Positions 1 through 6,807 are shown, numbered from the stretch's first letter. The stretch: DNA of 8,427 nucleotides from Spirochaetales bacterium (GCA_027077185.1 JALTGJ010000328.1:1-8427), one strand, 5' to 3'. Made by a program: numbers and translations. Notes: generated by a model not told the origin, from the sequence alone.

Positions 1-1217
1 GTGATGGAATGGCTGACAGATCTATTAAGCGTCTGAATGGAAAAACTCCTTTAATGTCAGTTTCTAAACCTTCCATTGATTTTATCGCTTTAAATGGTCG
101 AAACGGGATGTTAAAAACAATTCCCGATGATATGCCTACTGGCAGTGCAGTGGCAAACCTTGGAGTTATGGGCTATGATTCCCACGAGTATTTTAAAGGC
201 AGAGGGGTTCTGGAAGCAGCAAATATTGGTATTCATGTGGATGAGGATGATCTTGTTTTTAGATGTAATTTATTAAATATTACAGATAAGCGGATAATGA
301 ATCATTCTGCCGGGCATATTTCTACAGAAGAATCTAAAATTTTGATTGATACTCTTAATGATTCAATAAAAAATATTCCTTTATTCAGCAATGTAAAGTT
401 TTATCCTGGAATTTCTTTTAAGCACATACTTATAATTAAACATGGGGGTAGAGGATCTGTAGAGTGTATTCCCCCCCATGACCACCCGGGAGAATTATTT
501 ACAAAATTACTGGTCAGGCCAACAGAATCAGAGGGTTCGGAAAATGCAGTCCTTGTTAATGAGCTAATTATGCATAGCCAAAAAATACTTAAAGATCATT
601 CTGTAAATATAAAGCGGATTGAATCCGGAAAAGATCCTGCAAACTCAATCTGGCCCTGGTCTCCGGGAACAAAGCCAAAAATGCCGTCGTTTACTAAACT
701 TTATAATCTAAGGGGAGCTGTAATATCCGGGGTAGATTTAATAAATGGTATAGGTGTATATGCAGGGATGGATATAATTCGTGTAGATGGAGCTACAGGA
801 TTGTATGACACCAATTATGAGGGTAAAGCAGAAGCTGCGGTCAAAGCCCTAAAAAATCATGATTTTCTTTATCTCCATGTTGAAGCTACAGATGAAGCTG
901 GACATGAAGGGGATCTTGATCTCAAAATGAAATGTATTGAGTATCTGGACAGGCGAATAGTAAAATATATTCTCGAACATAAACAGGAAATTGGAGATGA
1001 ACTTACAATTGCTATTCTTCCGGATCATCCAACTCCTGTTGAAATGCGAATCCATACAAGAGAGCAGGTTCCTTTTGTTATCATGAAACCTGGTGAGGCC
1101 TCTGATAATGTAGAAGTTTATGATGAAAAATCTGCTTTAAAAGGATTCTATGGTGAAATAGAAGGAGCTGACTTTATCAATCTGCTGATAGGACCCCTCG
1201 ATACAATTGCTTTGTGA
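1..1217 (+). CDS. apgM: 2,3-bisphosphoglycerate-independent phosphoglycerate mutase, archaeal type (5' end outside window)
   Basis: Interconverts 3- and 2-phosphoglycerate in glycolysis/gluconeogenesis; cytosolic metalloenzyme of the alkaline phosphatase superfamily. The frame is open to the left edge: codons from base 3 read D-G-M-A-D, then ..GKTPL, the conserved N-terminal signature of the family, in which this Asp (bases 3-5) is a metal ligand. The ATG at base 9 is therefore internal, and only about ten N-terminal residues are missing. The catalytic Ser lies in MPTGSAVANLGVMGYD (Ser codon 144-146). Metal-binding motifs follow: EATDEAGHEGD (Asp 891, His 903), PDHPTPV (Asp 1023, His 1026) and HTREQVPF (His 1053). 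The visible 404 codons match the family's usual length of about 400. It ends in TGA, followed by a hairpin terminator. The family assignment is secure; the true start cannot be seen. Confidence 0.93.
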   Translation, partial: DGMADRSIKRLNGKTPLMSVSKPSIDFIALNGRNGMLKTIPDDMPTGSAVANLGVMGYDSHEYFKGRGVLEAANIGIHVDEDDLVFRCNLLNITDKRIMNHSAGHISTEESKILIDTLNDSIKNIPLFSNVKFYPGISFKHILIIKHGGRGSVECIPPHDHPGELFTKLLVRPTESEGSENAVLVNELIMHSQKILKDHSVNIKRIESGKDPANSIWPWSPGTKPKMPSFTKLYNLRGAVISGVDLINGIGVYAGMDIIRVDGATGLYDTNYEGKAEAAVKALKNHDFLYLHVEATDEAGHEGDLDLKMKCIEYLDRRIVKYILEHKQEIGDELTIAILPDHPTPVEMRIHTREQVPFVIMKPGEASDNVEVYDEKSALKGFYGEIEGADFINLLIGPLDTIAL

Positions 1218-1252
1218 TCTTGATGGAGGAATATCTCTTTTAAATTCGCAAT

Positions 1253-1289
1253 CACTCGGGATACGGTATACCGGTTGTCGAGTGTTTTT
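1253..1289 (+). terminator. Rho-independent terminator after apgM
   Basis: A perfect six-base stem CACTCG (1253-1258) / CGAGTG (1279-1284) is followed at once by TTTTT (1285-1289). The loop contains the ten-base palindrome CGGTATACCG (1264-1273), which can form an inner stem. It lies 35 bases after the apgM stop in the gap between two convergent genes. Just downstream is a second small inverted repeat, TTTTTGC-TT-GCAAAAA (1285-1300), which reads the same on both strands and could help stop transcripts coming from trmH. Confidence 0.75.
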
Positions 1290-1310
1290 GCTTGCAAAAA
1301 AGTATCGAAG

Positions 1311-1991
1311 TCACTGCCTACGGTAAAATTCTTCTTCAAGCCTTTTTGCATTTTTTACTGTATTACGCATCCAGTCCAAGCGAACAACTTCTTTTTCCAT
1401 ATGGGATAAGCCCCAGCTTATATTTGACTGCCTAAGTCTGTGGCTTAAGTTATGAAGAGTGAGTGCACATGAAACTGATATGTTGAAACTTTCTACAAAA
1501 CCATACATAGGTATTTTCATGTATTCATCTGCATTTTCCATTACATCATCAGATAATCCATGCATTTCCGTTCCGAAGAAAAGGGCCATTTTACCTTTTG
1601 TAAGATCAAATTCCTCCAGATTTTTATCATTACGATGGGGTGTTGTTGCTACTATTCTGTAACCATCTTTCTTTAATTTGTTAATTGCATCGAGGCTGTT
1701 TTCTTTATTATTTCCATACTTATGCAAGGTCAACCACTGGCTTGTTCCAAGAGAGACACCTGGATTTACCCTGTATGAATTGCTATTTTCAATAATATGA
1801 ACATCCTGGATACCAAATCCATCGCAGCTTCGTAGGACCGCACTTGCATTATGGGGTTGATAAATATTTTCCAGAGCTACTGTCAGGTATCTTGTTCTCA
1901 TAGAAAGTACCTTTTCCATTTTTTCCAGACGGTTTGGGGTAACGAAGGTTTTAAAGTACTCCGGTAGTGTAGTTTTTGAATAATTTTGCAT
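1311..1991 (-). CDS. trmH: TrmH-family tRNA/rRNA 2'-O-ribose methyltransferase (SpoU class)
   Basis: Predicted SAM-dependent ribose 2'-O-methyltransferase with the SPOUT trefoil-knot fold. The closest family is TrmH, which makes Gm18 in the tRNA D-loop. All three SpoU motifs are present: motif 1 around residues 41-60 (ENIYQPHNASAVLRSCDGFG, with N48 and the catalytic-type R54), motif 2 GTEMHGLS (140-147) and motif 3 IPMYGFVESFNISVSCAL (160-177, with S168 and N170). The 226 residues compare with 229 in E. coli TrmH. The ATG at 1989-1991 is preferred because the N-terminal EYFKTFVTPNRLEKMEKVL stretch looks like that of the Bacteroidetes/spirochaete TrmH group. Its Shine-Dalgarno sequence is poor (GGAG 14 bases upstream). 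The gene is monocistronic and convergent with apgM. The exact substrate (tRNA position 18 or another RNA) is inferred. Confidence 0.85.
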   Translation of the reverse strand: MQNYSKTTLPEYFKTFVTPNRLEKMEKVLSMRTRYLTVALENIYQPHNASAVLRSCDGFGIQDVHIIENSNSYRVNPGVSLGTSQWLTLHKYGNNKENSLDAINKLKKDGYRIVATTPHRNDKNLEEFDLTKGKMALFFGTEMHGLSDDVMENADEYMKIPMYGFVESFNISVSCALTLHNLSHRLRQSNISWGLSHMEKEVVRLDWMRNTVKNAKRLEEEFYRRQ

Positions 1992-2208
1992 AATTTATTG
2001 TGTAACTCCATTTATAGTATATCCATTCTTATTAACAGCTATTTGTGCTGTCTCACATTTTTGGTTGTAATAGCGGTTCTTCTCTAATCCAAAGGTAATA
2101 CACTGCGCAATATAGCCATATCAACTCCTAAAAGTAGACACATCGCACAATCCTCTATTATTAAATAAAATAGTAGAAGAGCTTGTTCTGGTATGTTATT
2201 ATACACCT
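1992..2208. other. Divergent intergenic region between trmH and the phosphatase gene
   Basis: 217 bases, AT-rich, with no credible ORF or RNA gene. On the minus strand, TATACTATAAAT-like sequence at about 2011-2022 could be the trmH -10 region, but I find no good -35 at normal spacing. On the plus strand an extended -10 element lies at the very right end (see separate entry). I see nothing else in the middle. Confidence 0.5.
2194..2202 (+). promoter_or_regulatory. Candidate extended -10 promoter of the phosphatase gene
   Basis: TGT-TATTAT matches an extended -10 (TGn plus a one-mismatch TATAAT). No convincing -35 lies 17 bases upstream, which is usual for extended -10 promoters. Standard spacing from this box would place transcript base +1 at about 2209, the A of the start codon. 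No Shine-Dalgarno sequence precedes that ATG, so the mRNA may be leaderless. This is a prediction from sequence only. Confidence 0.4.
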
Positions 2209-4338
2209 ATGAATATACGTCCAAAACTAATTCTGTTACAGCTAGCGACTGTAGCAGGTTTTATTATAGCTTTATCTGTAATCTTTATCTATTCGAAATC
2301 CATAGTTCGTCAGAAAAATTTTCAAATTCAATCAGAAAAGGTTCTTTCCGGGGCTGAAGAAATAAAATCCGGTCTAGATAAAATAATGGTTTCCGATAAG
2401 GATCTCTTTGATCAGAAATCAGATTTAATTGATTCAATTAATAAATTCGGCATAGACTTCAACAGGTTCAGAGATCCTAAAGTATTAAAAATTATACCTG
2501 CTGCAGAGGCAAATAATCTAAAAAAACTTACAAATCAGTGGCTGGATATATATGAGAATTATTACATCTCCCTATTCCGGCAACTGGATTTAATTATTGC
2601 AAGTCCCTATGCCATGGCCCATGGTACCAGTGAATTAATTCGTATTAGATATGAACTTGCAGATAAAGGAGAGTTTGATAATGAACTCCTTAAGCAGATT
2701 ATTCAGCTTGAGGGAAGTCTTCAGTTTGTAAGTCTTAATACAGATACATTTATGGTCAATTTACAGAATGAATTACAAGTTTTAAGTAAGTCTATAGATC
2801 AGTCTGTTACCCGAAGTATAGTCCTGGCCGCAAGTATTTCATTAATAACGGTTATTTTTAGTATTTTGATTATTACTGTTTTTTCCCGTCGAATGGGTTT
2901 TAGAATTATTAAAATGCGTGATGCCATAAAGTCCATTTCTTTAGGTGACTTTTCACAGAACCTGGAGATAAAATCCGGTGATGAATTCGAAAATTTTTCA
3001 AATCATTATAACGTTTTTAAGAATGAGTTATGGGAAAAACTTGAATCTGTACTGGACTTTATGCTTGAAATAAGTGGTTCAATTTCAATTGAAAGTAATA
3101 TGGATAAAGTCCTTGAGATTGTTATTGAGTCTGCTGTAAAAAATACAGCTGCTGACGCTGGTTCAGTATTCCTTGTGGATGAATTAAATGAAACTATAAT
3201 TAAGCAGAAAATTGCAATTGGACTTCTTCCCCCATTGTTCAAGGTTGATCCTCAGTATTATAATAATATGGAAGCTCTTGTAAAACTTGTTCAGGAAACG
3301 GATATAGTTACAGGTGAATCAATAATTGGAGAAGCTGTTGCAAAGGGCCGTAATTATTTTATACGAGATGCTCTGACTGAAGAAAGTATGAAGCAGAATC
3401 ATCAGGAAGAGACTCTGTTGTACATAAGTTCAATAATGGTAGTTCCCTTAATTATAACAGGAAGAGTTCTCGGTACTTTAGTTCTTGCAAAAACACGTCC
3501 TGGAGAAAAATTTACAGATATTGATTATAATCACATTCGAACCTTTAGTGATTATGCCGCCCTGACAATTGACAATATCTATAATTATCATGAACTGATT
3601 GAAAAGAGTGAGCTGCATAGAGAAATAAGGATAGCAGCAGATATTCAGAAAAAACTTCTCCCTGGTACAATTCCGGATACCAAAGGACTTCAGTTTGCAG
3701 CTTTTACTGAGGCAGCAAGGGGAGTAAGCGGAGACTATTATGATTTTTTCCGTTTGGATCAAAATAAATCTGTAATTATTATATGTGATGTTGTTGGTAA
3801 AGGGGTTCCTGCATCCTTATTAATGATAATGATTCGAACGATAATAAGACTGGCTGCATCCTCAAAAAGAGATGCGGCTCAAATACTTACTATACTTAAC
3901 AGGGCCATTATTGGAAGAACTGAAGCAGATCAGTTTGCCACAATGAGTTTTCTTATATATGACGAATCAAAAAGAGAAGTCGCTTATTCCAATGCAGCTC
4001 ATTCTCCCCTGCTTATGTTTAAAAATAGAAAGAGTTCTTTTTTGGAAATAGATACTCCTGGACTGCCAATTGGGATTGAGAGTACTGTTTCCTATGAACA
4101 AAAAATAATTAAAATGGAAAAAGATGATATTTTGGCTCTTTATACTGATGGTATTACGGAAGCAAGAAACAAAGAGAATAAGGAATATTCACAGTATTCT
4201 CTGCAAAGAGTTTTAAAAAATGATGCCCGTTTATCTCCGGCTAAAATTGTTGATTCTCTAAGGTTGGATCTTAAAAATTTTGTAGGGGATACACGACAGC
4301 ATGATGATCAGACTCTTTTAATTATGAAGGCTGTATAA
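2209..4338 (+). CDS. Membrane-bound RsbU/SpoIIE-type serine phosphatase (2TM-HAMP-GAF-PP2C)
   Basis: Predicted signal-controlled PP2C-type phosphatase that would dephosphorylate a STAS anti-anti-sigma protein. Domains in order: TM helix 1 (residues ~7-28); an extracytoplasmic, largely helical sensor region (~30-202); TM helix 2 (~203-225); HAMP linker (~225-280); GAF domain (~285-455); and a C-terminal SpoIIE/PP2C domain (~470-709). The PP2C domain opens with REIRIAADIQKKLLPG. Metal-binding acids are visible in GVSGDYYDFF (D509, D512), CDVVGKGVPASLLM (D527), LYTDGITEA (D647) and HDDQTLLIM (D699/D700), so it should be active. The ATG at 2209 is the only start that keeps TM helix 1; it has no Shine-Dalgarno sequence. 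The gene converges on an operon encoding a STAS protein and an RsbW-like ATPase, the likely pathway partners. The sensed signal is unknown. Confidence 0.92.
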   Translation: MNIRPKLILLQLATVAGFIIALSVIFIYSKSIVRQKNFQIQSEKVLSGAEEIKSGLDKIMVSDKDLFDQKSDLIDSINKFGIDFNRFRDPKVLKIIPAAEANNLKKLTNQWLDIYENYYISLFRQLDLIIASPYAMAHGTSELIRIRYELADKGEFDNELLKQIIQLEGSLQFVSLNTDTFMVNLQNELQVLSKSIDQSVTRSIVLAASISLITVIFSILIITVFSRRMGFRIIKMRDAIKSISLGDFSQNLEIKSGDEFENFSNHYNVFKNELWEKLESVLDFMLEISGSISIESNMDKVLEIVIESAVKNTAADAGSVFLVDELNETIIKQKIAIGLLPPLFKVDPQYYNNMEALVKLVQETDIVTGESIIGEAVAKGRNYFIRDALTEESMKQNHQEETLLYISSIMVVPLIITGRVLGTLVLAKTRPGEKFTDIDYNHIRTFSDYAALTIDNIYNYHELIEKSELHREIRIAADIQKKLLPGTIPDTKGLQFAAFTEAARGVSGDYYDFFRLDQNKSVIIICDVVGKGVPASLLMIMIRTIIRLAASSKRDAAQILTILNRAIIGRTEADQFATMSFLIYDESKREVAYSNAAHSPLLMFKNRKSSFLEIDTPGLPIGIESTVSYEQKIIKMEKDDILALYTDGITEARNKENKEYSQYSLQRVLKNDARLSPAKIVDSLRLDLKNFVGDTRQHDDQTLLIMKAV

Positions 4339-4343
4339 TATCT

Positions 4344-5510
4344 CTACTGGAATACTAAAGAAAGGGTAATTATGTTTAAATCACTGTCGACTATCTGATC
4401 CATATGGGAATCAAAATAAATCTGCTGTTCTCTACATGCTTCCTGCATATAAGATAGATAATACATTCCAAGATCAGAGTTAAATTCATCTTCTGATTCT
4501 TCCTGATAAAAATCTATAAGAGATTTTTTCTCGATATCTGCTGTTTTATGATTTGCAATTGTATCTTTTAGGTTTTTGTATTCAGTTTCCTTATTGTATA
4601 TCATAACCTGAAGCTTGTTATCTGTTCCTATAGAAGTTGATGTCCCTTTAATTTTCCAGGATAAAGTCAGGAATTCGTTTCTACTTTCTAAAAATTTAAT
4701 TAGTTCCTTTCGTATGGTCTCATTATGGATAATTCTTCCAAAATCAATTTTGTCCTTATATAATCTGCTGGATAGTTTTTTCAATTGGCTTATTTCTGCA
4801 TTAATAGTAAATTCCATTATCATTAATGACAGGTATTCTGCTATTTTTGATTTATCCAGATATTGCTTTAGTACTGATATTACATTTTCATAGAGACGTG
4901 AGTAATCGTCACTTCCCTGTGATACTGTTAGTATATACCATAAAAAGTCGTTTAGGTTATCAAGGAATTTCTTCCCTGTTTGTCTGGTAATTAAATTCTC
5001 ATCTTCTGTAAGATCACTGATACCTGGAAGTGATACCATTGTTTCATTGATAATATCGTATTTAATGCCGTCAATTATTTCTTTATTTAGTACAGGTGTA
5101 TTCCCAATATAATTATTAGTTGTAATAGTCTCTTCATCCAGAATTCTTTTAGGGTTTGTTCTGTTCCATTTTGCTACAAATACAGATGCAGCAAATATTT
5201 TAGTAACTGTTTTTGTAAAACGACGATAGAGGACTGCATAGAAAATTAATTTGGAAATATCCATTATCTCACTTCTTTTTTGAGTAAATGCAGTTCTGGA
5301 TATTTCAATACTGGATACATAGTCAGCCATTATCATACTTTGAATGGAGGGTGCAGAAAATTCCTCCAGACTCATTCCATAGGCCAGTGTATTATTCGAT
5401 AATTTCTTTTTATTAAGCTTTTTATTGTGATTTCTAAAGAAAGATATACCTTCATCTGTAAAAGTCATGATCAAAGGCAGGCAGATGTTCGACCTTTTCT
5501 TTGAGCTCAT
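4344..5510 (-). CDS. Unknown protein, third gene of the STAS/ATPase operon; possible degenerate GHKL ATPase
   Basis: I do not recognise a named family. The 388-residue protein is soluble (no TM segment or signal peptide) and mostly helical. Its N-terminal half (~1-200) has no motif I can name. The C-terminal half (~220-388) has features in the order expected of a GHKL/HATPase_c fold: LMIMEFTINAE (E233-x3-N237-A238, like an N box), a beta strand KLQVMIYN (~299-306), SDLGMYYLSYMQEA (D346-L347-G348, like a G2 box and its helix) and a terminal strand LNIITLSLVF. A clear G1 box (DxGxG) is absent, so ATP binding may be lost. The start codon overlaps the upstream stop as TAATG with only a weak GGGCAG before it, which suggests translational coupling to the RsbW-like gene. 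A role as output, scaffold or second anti-factor is inference. Confidence 0.8.
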   Translation of the reverse strand: MSSKKRSNICLPLIMTFTDEGISFFRNHNKKLNKKKLSNNTLAYGMSLEEFSAPSIQSMIMADYVSSIEISRTAFTQKRSEIMDISKLIFYAVLYRRFTKTVTKIFAASVFVAKWNRTNPKRILDEETITTNNYIGNTPVLNKEIIDGIKYDIINETMVSLPGISDLTEDENLITRQTGKKFLDNLNDFLWYILTVSQGSDDYSRLYENVISVLKQYLDKSKIAEYLSLMIMEFTINAEISQLKKLSSRLYKDKIDFGRIIHNETIRKELIKFLESRNEFLTLSWKIKGTSTSIGTDNKLQVMIYNKETEYKNLKDTIANHKTADIEKKSLIDFYQEESEDEFNSDLGMYYLSYMQEACREQQIYFDSHMDQIVDSDLNIITLSLVFQ

Positions 5511-6067
5511 TAGCTGCCCGTATTGTTTAAGTCTATGCCATGTTTCTTTTTTTCAAAATTTTTGTATACAGCAATACAGTTTTTCTTATTATTAAAAACT
5601 ACCCCGCCATCCCAGTATTCAAGTGTCGCAAACAAGGCATTCCCACCATCGTTTTCATCACTGTTATCAGTTCTGTATGCAAAATATTTTTCCATTGCAT
5701 CGAAGTCCTGGTCTTCAAAGCATTTACTACGCTTTTTATTGAACTCATTCCAGTCTTCAAGCTGTTGAAATCCTTCTCCTTCATCTTCCACAATTACATG
5801 TGCAAATGTGGTATCAAATGCAGACCAAATTTTTACTTTTTTATTTATATCTTTTTTATTCCCATGTTTTACAGCATTCTTGATAAGTTCACTTATCTGC
5901 TGCTCCAGTAGATTTATTTCTTTAATTTCAGGTGGGGCTTTTTGAACAATAACCATTGAAAAGAATCTTACCTGTCTGAAATCAGACTGAAATTCTTTAT
6001 AAAACAAATTATCACGTTTAAGCAGTTTATGATTATCATCGATAATTATTTCTTTATGATCAAACAT
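5510..6067 (-). CDS. RsbW/SpoIIAB-like serine kinase or anti-sigma ATPase (HATPase_c)
   Basis: Predicted switch protein of a partner-switching pathway: it would phosphorylate the STAS protein encoded just upstream and hold the output factor when the STAS protein is phosphorylated. The GHKL fold shows an N box EQQISELIKNAVKHGN (N64, H68, G69), a G1 box VEDEGEGF (D95, G97, G99), a G2-like segment DGGNALFATLEYWDGGV (~140-156) and a closing strand CIAVYKNF. At 185 residues it is longer than RsbW/SpoIIAB (about 146-160). The extra length lies mainly between G1 and G2 (~100-140), a charged ATP-lid insert, plus a short lysine-rich tail. AAGAAGG seven bases before the ATG is a good ribosome-binding site, and the start overlaps the STAS stop as TAATG. 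The kinase function is inferred from the family; the target factor is not in the window. Confidence 0.87.
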   Translation of the reverse strand: MFDHKEIIIDDNHKLLKRDNLFYKEFQSDFRQVRFFSMVIVQKAPPEIKEINLLEQQISELIKNAVKHGNKKDINKKVKIWSAFDTTFAHVIVEDEGEGFQQLEDWNEFNKKRSKCFEDQDFDAMEKYFAYRTDNSDENDGGNALFATLEYWDGGVVFNNKKNCIAVYKNFEKKKHGIDLNNTGS

Positions 6068-6420
6068 TACTGTACCTTCTTTGCCTGTTCAATCTGAAGA
6101 AGGGCTTCCTTTACAGATCCAACAATGGGAAAATATTGTGATAATTTTGTAAGTTTAATAACTTTTTCGACAGAACCATGAACGTTTGATATTTTTAGAA
6201 TACGATTCAATTTTTTTATACTGCTGTAAATATGAATCAATACACCAATTCCACTTGAATCAATATATTCTACTTTTTCCAGATCGACCACATAGTTTTT
6301 TATATCTTTTGCAAGCATTTTTGCAACAATATTTTTTAATTCAAAGGCACTGTAAAGATCCATATCCCCAATAACTTCTAAAATATATGTTGTAGAGTAC
6401 TTCTTAAGTTTAATTTCCAT
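6067..6420 (-). CDS. STAS-domain anti-sigma factor antagonist (SpoIIAA/RsbV-like)
   Basis: Single STAS domain of 117 residues, about the usual length for SpoIIAA/RsbV proteins (~110-117). The hallmark is VEYIDSSGIGVLIHIY, with D54-S55-S56-G57. By analogy with SpoIIAA DSSG, S56 is the site phosphorylated by the partner kinase and reset by a PP2C phosphatase. The N-terminal strands (IKLKKYSTTYILEVIGDMDLYSAFELK) match the family opening. It is the first gene of a three-gene operon, followed by the ATPase with a one-base stop/start overlap. A sigma70-type promoter is placed about 55 bases upstream. Only weak Shine-Dalgarno sequence (GGAACTATT before the ATG) is seen. The phosphorylation partner and phosphatase are inferred from the neighbours. 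Confidence 0.92.
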   Translation of the reverse strand: MEIKLKKYSTTYILEVIGDMDLYSAFELKNIVAKMLAKDIKNYVVDLEKVEYIDSSGIGVLIHIYSSIKKLNRILKISNVHGSVEKVIKLTKLSQYFPIVGSVKEALLQIEQAKKVQ

Positions 6421-6478
6421 AATAGTTCCAGTTTCTCCAGATACTTGAAATTATCATTATATTTAAAATACGTCAAGG

Positions 6479-6507
6479 ATTATATTATCTCTTTCTTCTA
6501 TTGACAA
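6479..6507 (-). promoter_or_regulatory. Sigma70-type promoter of the STAS/ATPase operon
   Basis: Reading the minus strand: -35 TTGTCA (6507-6502), a 17-base spacer and -10 TATAAT (6484-6479). The -10 is perfect and the -35 has one mismatch. Transcription would start near 6472, giving a leader of about 50 bases before the STAS ATG. A weaker TTGACG ... GATAAT pair with a 15-base spacer lies just downstream. This is a housekeeping-type promoter, so the sequence gives no hint of self-control by an alternative sigma factor. Confidence 0.65.
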
Positions 6508-6529
6508 TACAAATTAAAGTCGCTAGTAT
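6501..6529 (+). promoter_or_regulatory. Candidate promoter reading toward the helicase gene
   Basis: Perfect -35 TTGACA (6501-6506), 17-base spacer, -10 TAGTAT (6524-6529, two mismatches). Its -35 overlaps that of the minus-strand promoter through the shared heptamer TTGACAA. A start near 6536 would leave a leader of about 337 bases before the helicase ATG. Confidence 0.45.
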
Positions 6530-6550
6530 CCACAAACAGTTAGAGGCCTT

Positions 6551-6580
6551 TTGCAATAGTTTTGCTATTTATTATATAAG
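6551..6580 (+). promoter_or_regulatory. Second candidate promoter for the helicase gene
   Basis: TTGCAA (6551-6556), 18-base spacer, TATAAG (6575-6580, one mismatch to TATAAT). The -35 is weak. If used, transcription would start near 6587, with a leader of about 286 bases. It is an alternative to the TTGACA/TAGTAT promoter just upstream. Confidence 0.3.
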
Positions 6581-6755
6581 TAAATGTGTCTATTTCGTAA
6601 TTCTTTATATAGCAAGTAATTGACTTGTTGTGTTTGCTTAACTTTACGGGAAAGATCAAACGAAGTATTCTGCTCAGTTGTTAAAACCTGGATTATGTAA
6701 AATTTGTAATTAGCCTATGTCTTAAATCAATCTCTAGAAAAAGGGGTATTTTACG

Positions 6756-6803
6756 ATGTCTATTGAATTGACATGTTTTGGCTTTTTTCGCCAGATCCAC
6801 TGA
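6756..6803 (+). CDS. Possible 15-codon leader ORF upstream of the helicase gene
   Basis: ATG to TGA, encoding MSIELTCFGFFRQIH. AAAAAGGGG lies about nine bases before the ATG and could serve as a Shine-Dalgarno sequence. The reading frame covers the first of two competing hairpins, and its stop codon (6801-6803) lies inside the second, which is the layout expected of a translated control leader. It resembles no leader peptide I can name, and an ORF this short can arise by chance. A second overlapping ORF (6773-6853, 26 codons, no Shine-Dalgarno) ends 20 bases before the helicase start. Confidence 0.25.
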   Translation: MSIELTCFGFFRQIH

Positions 6804-6807
6804 TCTG
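6779..6807 (+). promoter_or_regulatory. Two mutually exclusive hairpins in the helicase leader
   Basis: Hairpin A is TGGC (6779-6782) / GCCA (6790-6793) with a seven-base loop TTTTTTC. Hairpin B is CAGATC (6792-6797) / GATCTG (6802-6807) with the tetraloop CACT. They share bases 6792-6793, so both cannot form fully. Neither is followed by a T run, so they are not intrinsic terminators. Regulation is inferred only from position. Confidence 0.35.

Noticed and set aside
9..11. ATG at base 9 as the apgM start
   Set aside because: The preceding in-frame codons supply the conserved D-G of DGMAD, including a metal-ligand Asp, so the gene starts left of the window.
1148..1351. 67-codon minus-strand frame bridging apgM and trmH
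   Set aside because: It crosses the terminator and overlaps the ends of two well-supported genes, and its sequence resembles nothing.
2193..2371. ATG at 2193 opening a different frame across the start of the phosphatase gene
   Set aside because: It has no ribosome site and no recognisable product, while the overlapping frame encodes TM helix 1 of the phosphatase.
5540..5911. Open frame of 123 codons on the + strand, Phe/Ile-rich and membrane-like
   Set aside because: It lies wholly opposite the RsbW-like gene, which has clear family motifs. The hydrophobic composition is what the complement of an AT-rich, Lys/Asn/Glu-rich gene gives.
6620..6648. TTGACT with a 17-base spacer as a further helicase promoter
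   Set aside because: The hexamer at -10 would be TTTACG, too poor a match. The TTGACA at 6769-6774 likewise lacks a -10 at usable spacing.
6779..6793. TGGC-T-rich loop-GCCA as an intrinsic terminator
   Set aside because: The T run is in the loop and not after the stem, and the stem is only four base pairs.
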